Origin: a virus
IMG/VR virus record: IMGVR_UViG_3300027763_000005
Span: 1 to 57,560 of that record
Strand: one strand, 5' to 3'
Length of the DNA stretch: 57,560 nucleotides
Below the pieces are notes generated by a model that saw nothing but the letters and a program-made list of their open reading frames with translations, made no database searches and had not been told where the DNA came from. Below are positions 7,823-15,497 of the stretch, one piece after another. Made by a program: the position numbers and the translations under genes. The number at the start of each line of letters is the position of its first letter. Within the stretch, counting starts at the first letter, position 1.

Positions 7823-8905
7823 ATGAAAATCTGTGTCTACGCAATCAGCAAGAACGAAGAGCAGTTTGTCGAGCGGTTCATGGAGTCGGCAAGGGGGGCA
7901 GACCTCGTCCTCATTGCTGACACAGGCTCTACAGATGGCATGGTAGAGAAGGCACGTTCTTTTGGCGCGGTGGTCCATAGCATCTGCATTACTCCTTGGC
8001 GCTTCGATCACGCTCGCAACTCTGCTTTATCCTTGATTCCTCGTGACATTGATGTCTGTATCTCATTAGACCTTGATGAGTTGATGGAACCGGGTTGGCG
8101 CGAGGAGATTGAGCGTGTTTGGGAACTTGGAAAAACCACCCGTCTCCGGTACATGTTCGACTGGGGCTGCGGAATCCGATTCAAGTACGAAAAAATCCAT
8201 GCGCGACACGGATACCACTGGCATCACCCGTGCCATGAATATCCCGTACCTGACGGAAGAATCGAGGAAGTCTGGGCCGATACGGACTTTCTGCTCGTTT
8301 CTCATCACCCAGACCCGACCAAAAGCCGTGGGCAGTATCTTGATCTGCTGGAGTTGTCGGTCAAAGAAGACCCCGATTGCCCGCGAAACGCCTTTTATTA
8401 CGCTCGTGAACTGACGTTCCATGCCCGGTGGGATGACGCCATTGCGGCCCTTCACAGCTACCTAAAGCTGCCCCGTGCCACATGGCAGAACGAACGCTGC
8501 TATGCCATGCGTCTTTTAGGCAAGTGTTATAACGAGCTTGGTCAGACTGTTGATGCTGAAAAATGGTATTACATGGCTTCTGGCGAGGCACCCAATACCC
8601 GTGAGCCGTGGTGTGAACTTGCCATGATCATGTACCGTCAGGGCCGCTGGGCGGAGTGCTTTGCGGCATCCATGCGGGCGCTTCAGATCATTGACAAGCA
8701 ACTGGTGTACACCTGTGACCCTGCGGTTTGGGGCTATTGGGCGCACGACCTAGCCAGTATCTCTGCTTGGCACCTTGGGATGAAGGATTTGGCATTAGAA
8801 CAGGCCAAAAAAGCACTAGATTTTGAGCCGGATGACCTTCGCTTAAAGGGTAATTTAGAGTATATTCAAGCCGAAATGCACCCGGATGGTCAAAAGGCTG
8901 GATAG
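7823..8905 (+). CDS. Family 2-type glycosyltransferase with TPR-like C-terminus
   Basis: Residues 1-200 are a GT-A glycosyltransferase: the N-terminal ISKNEEQFVERF nucleotide-sugar region, DTGSTDG, and the metal-binding DxD in SLDLDELM (about residue 78). Residues 200-340 contain TPR-like helical pairs (e.g. LGKCYNELGQTVDAEKWY, LAMIMYRQGRWAE). The fold resembles SunS or LPS-modifying enzymes. It may glycosylate a virion or host-surface component. It lies between fibre and lysis genes, with a GGGGGG run 10 bases before the ATG. The substrate is unknown. Confidence 0.82.
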   Translation: MKICVYAISKNEEQFVERFMESARGADLVLIADTGSTDGMVEKARSFGAVVHSICITPWRFDHARNSALSLIPRDIDVCISLDLDELMEPGWREEIERVWELGKTTRLRYMFDWGCGIRFKYEKIHARHGYHWHHPCHEYPVPDGRIEEVWADTDFLLVSHHPDPTKSRGQYLDLLELSVKEDPDCPRNAFYYARELTFHARWDDAIAALHSYLKLPRATWQNERCYAMRLLGKCYNELGQTVDAEKWYYMASGEAPNTREPWCELAMIMYRQGRWAECFAASMRALQIIDKQLVYTCDPAVWGYWAHDLASISAWHLGMKDLALEQAKKALDFEPDDLRLKGNLEYIQAEMHPDGQKAG

Positions 8906-8906
8906 T

Positions 8907-9140
8907 ATGGATATGCAGACCACCATAAACTTGTCACTGGGTGTGGCCTTAGCAACTCTTGGGTGGCTTGCTAGGGAACTTTGGGGGGCTGTGAAGTCCC
9001 TTCAAAGCGACCTTCACCGAATTGAGGTAGACCTACCCAAGTCGTATGTATCAAAAGATGACTTCAACATAACAATGAAACATATAGAGGACATGGTTCA
9101 GCGAATCTATGACAAGTTAGACGCGAAGGCCGACAAATGA
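8907..9140 (+). CDS. Small membrane protein of the lysis cassette
   Basis: A 77-residue protein with one N-terminal membrane segment (LSLGVALATLGWLARELWGAV) and a charged, probably coiled C-terminal part (LPKSYVSKDDF... DKLDAKADK). That layout is common in small proteins beside phage holins and fits an accessory holin or spanin-like role. The start is 1 base after the glycosyltransferase stop; a second ATG at 8913 is possible. Confidence 0.6.
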   Translation: MDMQTTINLSLGVALATLGWLARELWGAVKSLQSDLHRIEVDLPKSYVSKDDFNITMKHIEDMVQRIYDKLDAKADK

Positions 9141-9607
9141 TCGAAACCGACGCCATCATCAAACCTGTTGCAGCCGTGACTGCGATCATGGCGATGATTG
9201 GCGGTGGTTATTCCCTATACGATAAGGTAAAGTTGCCACCCAAGGACATTCTTAAGTGGGACGCTGATCACTTCAGCATCACCAGCGGTCCAGCTTCCGG
9301 GCAGTTTAAGGTTATCGTAGCCCGTCAGAAAATTCGTGACGACTGCACGGTTGAAGATTTTAGCCTTGAGGTGCGCGACTCAGATTTCATGGTTCACAAG
9401 GCGTTCCCGTCCGTCGCAAAGTTTTCTGGCCCGGCTAGTCCAACCGTGGACAAGTTCGGCTACACGATGACCGTTGAAAGCCCCGAAAGCGTCGCTCCCG
9501 GCAACGCGAAGTTGATTGCTCGCATCATGTACAAGTGCCCAGAAGGCAATGTTGTGATTGCGTACCCGGACCACAAAAACCTGACATTCAGCATTGAGGG
9601 GAAATAA
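9137..9607 (+). CDS. Membrane-anchored protein in lysis cassette
   Basis: A 156-residue product with one N-terminal membrane segment (residues 8-25, KPVAAVTAIMAMIGGGYS) followed by a soluble beta domain with two Cys. It overlaps the upstream gene by 4 bases and abuts the holin gene, so it belongs to the lysis operon. A periplasmic role is likely from the topology, but the family is not recognised. Confidence 0.55.
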   Translation: MIETDAIIKPVAAVTAIMAMIGGGYSLYDKVKLPPKDILKWDADHFSITSGPASGQFKVIVARQKIRDDCTVEDFSLEVRDSDFMVHKAFPSVAKFSGPASPTVDKFGYTMTVESPESVAPGNAKLIARIMYKCPEGNVVIAYPDHKNLTFSIEGK

Positions 9608-10135
9608 ATGGACCTGTTGAAAACATTTGGACCCCTCCTTGGACAAGTTGCACCCACGATTGCGACTGCTCTTGGCGGACCATTAGCTGGAATGGCAGTT
9701 AAGACATTGTCCAACGTCCTCTTAGGCCACGAAAGCGGCACAGCAGAAGACGTAGCCACTGCCATCCAGTCAGCGACACCGGAGCAATTGTCCGAGATCA
9801 AGAAAATTGACGCCGATTTCAAAGTTCGCATGAAAGAACTAGACATTGACCTCGAACGCATCAGTTCCGGGGACCGCGACAGTGCTCGCAAGATGCAGAT
9901 GCAGACGAATGACTGGATACCCCGCATTCTCGCGCTGATCATCACGGTCGGTTTCTTTGGTATCCTTATCTGGATGCTCATCAATGGTATGCCTAAAAAT
10001 GGCACGGAAGCCCTCTTGATGATGCTTGGTGCGCTGGGGACGGCTTGGACGGGCGTGGTAAACTTCTATTATGGATCGTCGGCTGGCTCAAAGGCCAAAA
10101 CTGACGCAATGGCAGCAAGGTCGGGAGACAAGTGA
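9608..10135 (+). CDS. Holin
   Basis: A 175-residue protein with hydrophobic stretches at about 6-40, 113-132 and 140-155. The segment RDSARKMQMQTNDWIPRILA before the middle helix and ALLMMLGALGTAWTGVVNFYYGSSAGSK near the end are typical of a widespread phage holin family. It would form inner-membrane holes that release the muramidase encoded next. Its stop overlaps that gene's start as TGATG. Confidence 0.85.
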   Translation: MDLLKTFGPLLGQVAPTIATALGGPLAGMAVKTLSNVLLGHESGTAEDVATAIQSATPEQLSEIKKIDADFKVRMKELDIDLERISSGDRDSARKMQMQTNDWIPRILALIITVGFFGILIWMLINGMPKNGTEALLMMLGALGTAWTGVVNFYYGSSAGSKAKTDAMAARSGDK

Positions 10136-10728
10136 TGGACTTCACGGGCGCAGCACGGAAACTAGACCAGTCTGAAATTGATAGCATTGCCAAGGACTTA
10201 GGTGTTGAACCCGCAGCTTTCCGGGCGGTGATCGCTGTTGAGGCCGCTGGCTCTGGATTTGACAAGGCCGGTCGCCCAAAGGCTCTCTTTGAACGCCACC
10301 ACTTCTATAAACATTTAAAGGACGCTCCGGGTCTCCGTGCCAATGCAGAGGCTGAAGGGTTGGCTTATCAAAAATGGGGAACAAAACCGTACCCAAAGGG
10401 CTCAGATGCGGTTTACTCAGAAATTGAACGCGCTTGCGCTATCGATGAAGAGGCTGCTCTTTTGTCAACTTCGTGGGGTCTGGGTCAGATCATGGGGTCA
10501 AATTACAAGTTGGCTGGATGTGCGTCAGTCCGCGAAATGGTGTCTGAAGCTTGCGAGAGCGAGGCGGGACAGGTGCGCCAAATGGCGTCTTTCATTAAGA
10601 ATGCCGGTCTTCAAGACGAGCTTGCCTCAAAGAACTGGGCGGGTTTCGCAAAGGGCTATAACGGCCCTCAGTACGCCAAGAACCAGTATGATCAAAAACT
10701 GGCTTCAGCGTATGCTAAATTTGCTTAA
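10135..10728 (+). CDS. Endolysin, N-acetylmuramidase (DUF3380 type)
   Basis: The 197-residue product matches the single-domain N-acetylmuramidase family: VIAVEAAGSGFDKAGRPKALFERHHF carries the probable catalytic Glu (AVEAAGSG), followed by LLSTSWGLGQIMGSNY and the C-terminal FAKGYNGPQY. It would cut peptidoglycan glycan strands once the holin opens the membrane. No signal peptide is seen, in line with holin-dependent release. The start ATG is used in preference to a GTG one codon earlier. Confidence 0.88.
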   Translation: MDFTGAARKLDQSEIDSIAKDLGVEPAAFRAVIAVEAAGSGFDKAGRPKALFERHHFYKHLKDAPGLRANAEAEGLAYQKWGTKPYPKGSDAVYSEIERACAIDEEAALLSTSWGLGQIMGSNYKLAGCASVREMVSEACESEAGQVRQMASFIKNAGLQDELASKNWAGFAKGYNGPQYAKNQYDQKLASAYAKFA

Positions 10729-10763
10729 ATGTGTTATAGGTCACAAAGACTGGAGTTACCGAT

Positions 10764-11981
10764 ATGACAACCCCTATGTCCTATGATGGCACTGTGGCTG
10801 GATCAACCAGCTACATTACGCAAATCGCGACAATGGCGGTTGTTGAGGAGACGGACCCGGCCTTCCTGACGATTCTACCGCAGATGATTTCCTACGCCGA
10901 AAACCGGATGTATCGTGACATTGACTTTATGTTCACCTCCACATCCCTGCACGGTGCCAGCTTTGTTTTGACTCCGGGAAATAGAAACCTGTCGTTCAAC
11001 ATCAATCTGTCCTCCAACAGTGACGCCGCTACGGGGACTTTTGTTGTCAGTGAGCAAATCAACCTGTTGACCGGTCCACCCGTTTTAAACGTGACAGGCG
11101 CTTCTGGGAACGGAACTAACGCCACCCTCACATACTCCAGCACTTATGTGTTCTCTGCCGGTCAAACAATCGTTGTCTCTGGGATGGTGCCTTCTGGGTA
11201 CAACGGTACCTACCTCGTGGTGAACTCGTCGGCTGGGTCTGTGTCATATGCCAGTACAACCACTGGCAGCATGACAACTGCTGGGACGATTGACGGAAGC
11301 AGCAACGCATCGACCACTAACGACCCAGATTTGTGCGCCCGAACCCCTCTCCTTCCCACAACGAAGGAGTTCCTTGACGCCGTTTACGGGTCCTCCTTTA
11401 CGGCTAACAGAGCCGCGCCAAAGTACTTCGTGCCGTTTAACGAGACTTTGTTTTTCGTCGGGCCAGTGCCGGATCAAGCATATCCCGTTGAGGTTGTGGG
11501 CACCTACAGACCGAACTCTCTCGGATATATGCCTGCGATCATTTCTGCGACGACTGGCGGAAATATCACATTCGCCTCGAACCACGGTCTGACAACTGGT
11601 CAGACCATCTGGCTGTCCAGCTTCTCGCCGACAGCATGGAATGGATCCTTCACTGTGACCGTGACTGGCCTCACGACGGTCACGGTCTCGACGTCAGCCA
11701 CGACGGCGACCACAGTTGGATCTGTGGCGAAGGGCGCATCGACAACCTTCATCAGCCTCTACCTGCCCGAGACCTTCATCATGGCCTCGATGATCTACGT
11801 CAGCGCCTACCAACGGAACTTTGGCCGCGCCAATGACGACCCGCAAATGGCCGTTTCATACGAAAGCCAGTATCAAGCTTTGCTGAAGAGTGCCGTTATT
11901 GAAGAGGCTCGCAAGAAGTTCGATTCTTCAGGTTGGTCTTCGCAGTCCCCAGCGACCATCGCAACACCATCGCGGGGCTAA
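10764..11981 (+). CDS. Neck adaptor (phiSU10-type) with two inserted beta domains
   Basis: The N-terminal FLTILPQMISYAENRMYRDIDF and the C-terminal FGRANDDPQMAVSYESQYQALLKSAVIEEARKKF mark the adaptor ring that binds the portal in phiSU10-like podoviruses. Two Thr/Ser-rich beta modules appear inserted at about residues 100-165 and 255-315, each with the pattern G.NGT/S..V.. seen in FCCH-like domains. Without them the core would be about 280 residues. The product would sit between portal and nozzle. Confidence 0.75.
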   Translation: MTTPMSYDGTVAGSTSYITQIATMAVVEETDPAFLTILPQMISYAENRMYRDIDFMFTSTSLHGASFVLTPGNRNLSFNINLSSNSDAATGTFVVSEQINLLTGPPVLNVTGASGNGTNATLTYSSTYVFSAGQTIVVSGMVPSGYNGTYLVVNSSAGSVSYASTTTGSMTTAGTIDGSSNASTTNDPDLCARTPLLPTTKEFLDAVYGSSFTANRAAPKYFVPFNETLFFVGPVPDQAYPVEVVGTYRPNSLGYMPAIISATTGGNITFASNHGLTTGQTIWLSSFSPTAWNGSFTVTVTGLTTVTVSTSATTATTVGSVAKGASTTFISLYLPETFIMASMIYVSAYQRNFGRANDDPQMAVSYESQYQALLKSAVIEEARKKFDSSGWSSQSPATIATPSRG

Positions 11982-11984
11982 CAC

Positions 11985-14060
11985 ATGCCACACAGCGCCT
12001 TTAAGATTCTTCCGGGGGTTGACCAGACGAAGACACCGGCTCTCAACGAGGCGGCTATCTCGGAAAGTCAGCTTATTCGTTTTGTCCCGGACAGGACTTT
12101 GGGCGGGTTAGTTCAGAAACTTGGTGGCTGGACAAAGTTTTATGCGAATACCATCGGCTCCATTGTTAGGTGCCTTTGGGCATGGGAAGATACAAATGGC
12201 AACTCTTATCTCGGCGTTGGGGCAGAAGGCGTCCCGGCTGGCGGCGGCGGCGCGCTTGAAGCTATTGTTTCTGGTGGCGCGGTTGACCTCACTCCTCAAA
12301 CAACTACGGTCAATGTTGCCTTAAAAGCAGAAACAGTTTCCGGTAGCAATGAAGTCACGATTACCGATGCGGGGCGTAACGCAAACGCATACACCGTCGT
12401 AGACATCCAGACGCAGATCAGCGTCGGCGGGCTAATTTTGTTTGGTCAGTACCAATGCTACAATCCCGGTGGTGCAGCAAACACTTATAAAATTCTTGCC
12501 ACAAATGTTTTGGGTGAGCCAGATTACGCAACGTCTACCACAACGGTAGCGCCCTTTGGCTTGGTTCCACAATTTGCCACAACAAGCTCATCCAGTTCGG
12601 TAACAGTCACGCTGGCTAACCACGATTATTTCCCCGGAGCTACCTTCCCGGTTCTTGTCGCAACGACTGTCGGCGGCATTACATTCTATGGAAATTACAC
12701 AGTCTTAAGTGTGACAACGAACACGTTTGTCATCACAGCCCAAAACAAAGCCTCATCGACAACAACTGGATACATGAACGGCGGCAACGCCCATTACGTC
12801 TACTATATCGGCATCGGCCCTCTTCCTGCGGGGACTGGATACGGCATCGGTGGGTATGGAAGAGGCAGTTATGGCACGGGTATACCGCCAATAGCTATCA
12901 CCGGTACTCCGATCAATGCCACAGATTGGACCTTGGACAACTGGGGCCAAATCCTCATCGCAAACCCCAAGGGCGATCCAATTTTCCAATGGGACCCTAC
13001 AAGTGGGAACCCAACAGCCCAGATCATTGTAAATGCACCGTCTACCAATCAGGGCGCGTTTGTTGCCATGCCGCAGCGTCAAATTGTGGCATGGGGCAGC
13101 ACCTTTACCGGCATATCGGACCCTCTTTTAATCCGTTGGTGCGATGTTGAGAACTATGACCAGTGGATTCCGGCGCTTACGAACCAAGCTGGGTCCTACC
13201 GCATTCCCAAGGGATCGCGCGTCATCCAGTGCATCCAAGCAGCCCAACAGGGACTTGTCTGGACAGACCTTGGTGTCTGGGCGATGCAGTACGTCGGACA
13301 GCCGTACATCTATCAATTCAATGAGTTAGGGACCGGATGCGGCCTAATCGGTGAGAAAGCTGCCACATCAATGGGCGGCATCGTTTATTGGATGGGCCAA
13401 AGCCAGTTTTATCGGATGAGCGGTAGCGGCCCGGAGCCAATCAGGTGTCCAATTTGGGATGTCATTTTCCAAGACCTTGATACGGCGCAATATGACAAAA
13501 TCCGAATTGCTGCCAACAGCCGGTTTGGCGAGATTTCTTGGTTCTACCCGACCAAGAGCAACGGCGGCGAGGTCAGCCATTATGTCAAATATAACGTAAT
13601 TCTTGATCAATGGGATTTCGGGTCGCTTGCCCGGACGGCATGGATCAATGAGTCGGTTCTTGGACCGCCTATTGGCGCGGATACGAGCACCTATATATAC
13701 CAACATGAAACATCGACGGACAGTGACGGCACTGCAATGACATCGTCATTCCAGACCGGATATTTTGTCCTGAACGAAGCAGACATGAAGATGTTTGTGG
13801 ACCAAGTTTGGCCGGATATGAAGTGGGGCTACTACGGTGGTGCCCAAGGAGCTAACGTCCTTCTGACATTCTATGTGACGGATTTTCCGGGCCAGACACC
13901 GAAACAATATGGTCCGTATACGCTGATTGAGGCCACAACTTACATCACCCCTCGTTTTCGGGGTCGCCTTGTGTCAATCAAGATTGAAAGCAACGACATC
14001 GGGTCATTTTGGCGTCTTGGGAATATCCGTTATCGCGTACAACCTGACGGGAAATACTGA
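11985..14060 (+). CDS. Tail nozzle / tail tubular protein B-like
   Basis: The 691-residue product begins AFKILPGVDQTKTPALNEAAISESQLIRF and LGGLVQKLGGWTKFY, the signature of a large family of podovirus nozzle proteins. Two beta inserts with FCCH-like character lie at about 105-180 and 200-265. The C-terminal two-thirds is a beta-propeller-like region with WD-like strands (VAWGSTFTGISDPLLIRWC, GEISWFYPTKS). It would form the distal tube through which DNA leaves. It overlaps the following ATG by 1 base. Confidence 0.75.
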   Translation: MPHSAFKILPGVDQTKTPALNEAAISESQLIRFVPDRTLGGLVQKLGGWTKFYANTIGSIVRCLWAWEDTNGNSYLGVGAEGVPAGGGGALEAIVSGGAVDLTPQTTTVNVALKAETVSGSNEVTITDAGRNANAYTVVDIQTQISVGGLILFGQYQCYNPGGAANTYKILATNVLGEPDYATSTTTVAPFGLVPQFATTSSSSSVTVTLANHDYFPGATFPVLVATTVGGITFYGNYTVLSVTTNTFVITAQNKASSTTTGYMNGGNAHYVYYIGIGPLPAGTGYGIGGYGRGSYGTGIPPIAITGTPINATDWTLDNWGQILIANPKGDPIFQWDPTSGNPTAQIIVNAPSTNQGAFVAMPQRQIVAWGSTFTGISDPLLIRWCDVENYDQWIPALTNQAGSYRIPKGSRVIQCIQAAQQGLVWTDLGVWAMQYVGQPYIYQFNELGTGCGLIGEKAATSMGGIVYWMGQSQFYRMSGSGPEPIRCPIWDVIFQDLDTAQYDKIRIAANSRFGEISWFYPTKSNGGEVSHYVKYNVILDQWDFGSLARTAWINESVLGPPIGADTSTYIYQHETSTDSDGTAMTSSFQTGYFVLNEADMKMFVDQVWPDMKWGYYGGAQGANVLLTFYVTDFPGQTPKQYGPYTLIEATTYITPRFRGRLVSIKIESNDIGSFWRLGNIRYRVQPDGKY

Positions 14061-14416
14061 TGGCTGCATCACTTGATGACATTCTTACCGCCCAAAAGAA
14101 CGGCGTCGTTGCCATCAATACGCTTGGTCAGGCAACCCTGCGTGGGCTTGGCACGGTCACATCAGCCACAGTCACCGCAGCAACGCTTGTGGTTACCGGC
14201 AAGGGCTACCTCGTGAATGTTTCTGTGGTGGTGGCGGGGAGCGCGTCTGGTCTGGTTTCCAACTACACGGCATCGACATCCGTGCCAGCGTCGTCTGCGC
14301 TTATGGCAACGCCAGCCACGGTTGGCATCTATCGATCCGGTCAAGTGTTCACAAGCGGACTTGTCATTACGCCCGGCACCGGGCAGTCCATCAATGTCAC
14401 TTACTCGTTGGGATAA
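14060..14416 (+). CDS. Small beta-rich tail-associated protein
   Basis: A 118-residue Ala/Thr/Val/Ser-rich protein, MAASLDDILTAQKNGVVAINTLGQ..., with a repeated short-strand pattern. The N-terminal helix followed by a beta sandwich-like stretch is common among small virion proteins beside nozzle genes. The start overlaps the nozzle stop (TGATG), so expression is coupled. The exact role is unknown. Confidence 0.6.
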   Translation: MAASLDDILTAQKNGVVAINTLGQATLRGLGTVTSATVTAATLVVTGKGYLVNVSVVVAGSASGLVSNYTASTSVPASSALMATPATVGIYRSGQVFTSGLVITPGTGQSINVTYSLG

Positions 14417-14419
14417 GCC

Positions 14420-14986
14420 ATGCCACTCGCCAAAGGACATTCCCAAAAGGTTATCAGCGCCAACATTGGTGAACTGGTCCAGTCTGGCCGACCGCAAAAA
14501 CAGGCGATAGCAATTGCCCTGAGCGAGGCTAGGAAGCCCCGAAAGGCATTTGGCGGTTCTTTTGGCACGGCTAAGGTCGCTCCTCAGACTGCCAAAGTGA
14601 CACCACACGTTGGTCCGATTCACAGTCCGGTCGCCGGTCGCACTGACCATCTCCCCATGCACGTTCCGTCAGGAGCTTATGTCATCCCTGCTGACATTAT
14701 TTCCGCGATGGGCGAAGGGAACACGATGGCTGGGTTCAAGATCATGAACAATATCACAAACCAGTATGGCGGTACGCCAGCATCCTTTGCTGCCGGTGGG
14801 TATACCGGGGAGCTTGTACCAATTGTTGCTGCCGGTGGGGAATTTGTCATTTCTCCAGAAGTCGTGACAAGTATGGGAAATGGGAATATTGATAACGGCC
14901 ATGAGGAACTGGATGATTTTGTAAACAAAATGCGGGCGATGACGATCAAAACCCTGCAAAAGCTTCCGGGGCCAAAGCGTGACTAG
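14420..14986 (+). CDS. Virion-associated protein with DUF6496-like N-terminus
   Basis: The 188-residue product opens MPLAKGHSQKVISANIGELV and continues QSGRPQKQAIAIALSEAR, a known short phage module (DUF6496-like). The centre reads GPIHSPVAGRTDHLPMHVPSGAYVIPADIISAMGEGNT, and two FAAGGYTGELVP / VAAGGEFVISPE segments follow. These GG-(x)-V stretches resemble those in other virion proteins of this genome. It probably belongs to the internal or neck components. Confidence 0.6.
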   Translation: MPLAKGHSQKVISANIGELVQSGRPQKQAIAIALSEARKPRKAFGGSFGTAKVAPQTAKVTPHVGPIHSPVAGRTDHLPMHVPSGAYVIPADIISAMGEGNTMAGFKIMNNITNQYGGTPASFAAGGYTGELVPIVAAGGEFVISPEVVTSMGNGNIDNGHEELDDFVNKMRAMTIKTLQKLPGPKRD

Positions 14987-15000
14987 GAACAGGGGATACT

Positions 15001-15492
15001 ATGTCAGCACAGCCAGAAATTCGAATGGGAACACCAAGTGACGTACACAAGGTTATGGACCTTGCCATGTCAGCTTGCGACGAAAATGGGTTCGTAGCCC
15101 CAAATCCGGCACGGTTACTGAAGGAAATTTGGCCCGCACTCAATCTGGACAAGGGTCTGGTCGGCGTAATCGACGGCAAAGACGGGTCTTTGGAGGGCGC
15201 TGTCCTTCTCAGGATTGGTATTATGTGGTACAGTGATAGCCAAGTTCTTGAGGAGAAGGCGATTTTCATCCACCCTAACTTTCGAAGCGCAAAAGGGGGC
15301 CGGGCTAGGCATCTTTGTGAGTTTTCGAAGCAAGTGGCTGATACGCTTGAGATTCCTCTCATTATCGGGGTTTTGTCCAATCATCGGACAGAAGCCAAAG
15401 TTCGCTTATATGAACGTCAATTTGGAAAACCAAGCGGTGCGTTTTTCCTGTATAATGCTCGTACAGGATCGAACCGGGCGGCTGCGGAGTGA
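15001..15492 (+). CDS. GNAT-family acetyltransferase-like protein
   Basis: A 163-residue GNAT fold: beta strands around GLVGVID, then EEKAIFIHPNFRSAKGGRARHLCEF as the acetyl-CoA pyrophosphate loop region, and LYERQFGKPSGAFFLY at the end. The usual Q/RxxGxG/A is degenerate (RSAKGGRA). Proteins of this type are frequent between tail and ejection genes of podoviruses, where their substrate is unknown. AGGGG lies 7 bases before the ATG. Confidence 0.7.
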   Translation: MSAQPEIRMGTPSDVHKVMDLAMSACDENGFVAPNPARLLKEIWPALNLDKGLVGVIDGKDGSLEGAVLLRIGIMWYSDSQVLEEKAIFIHPNFRSAKGGRARHLCEFSKQVADTLEIPLIIGVLSNHRTEAKVRLYERQFGKPSGAFFLYNARTGSNRAAAE

Positions 15493-15497
15493 ACTAA

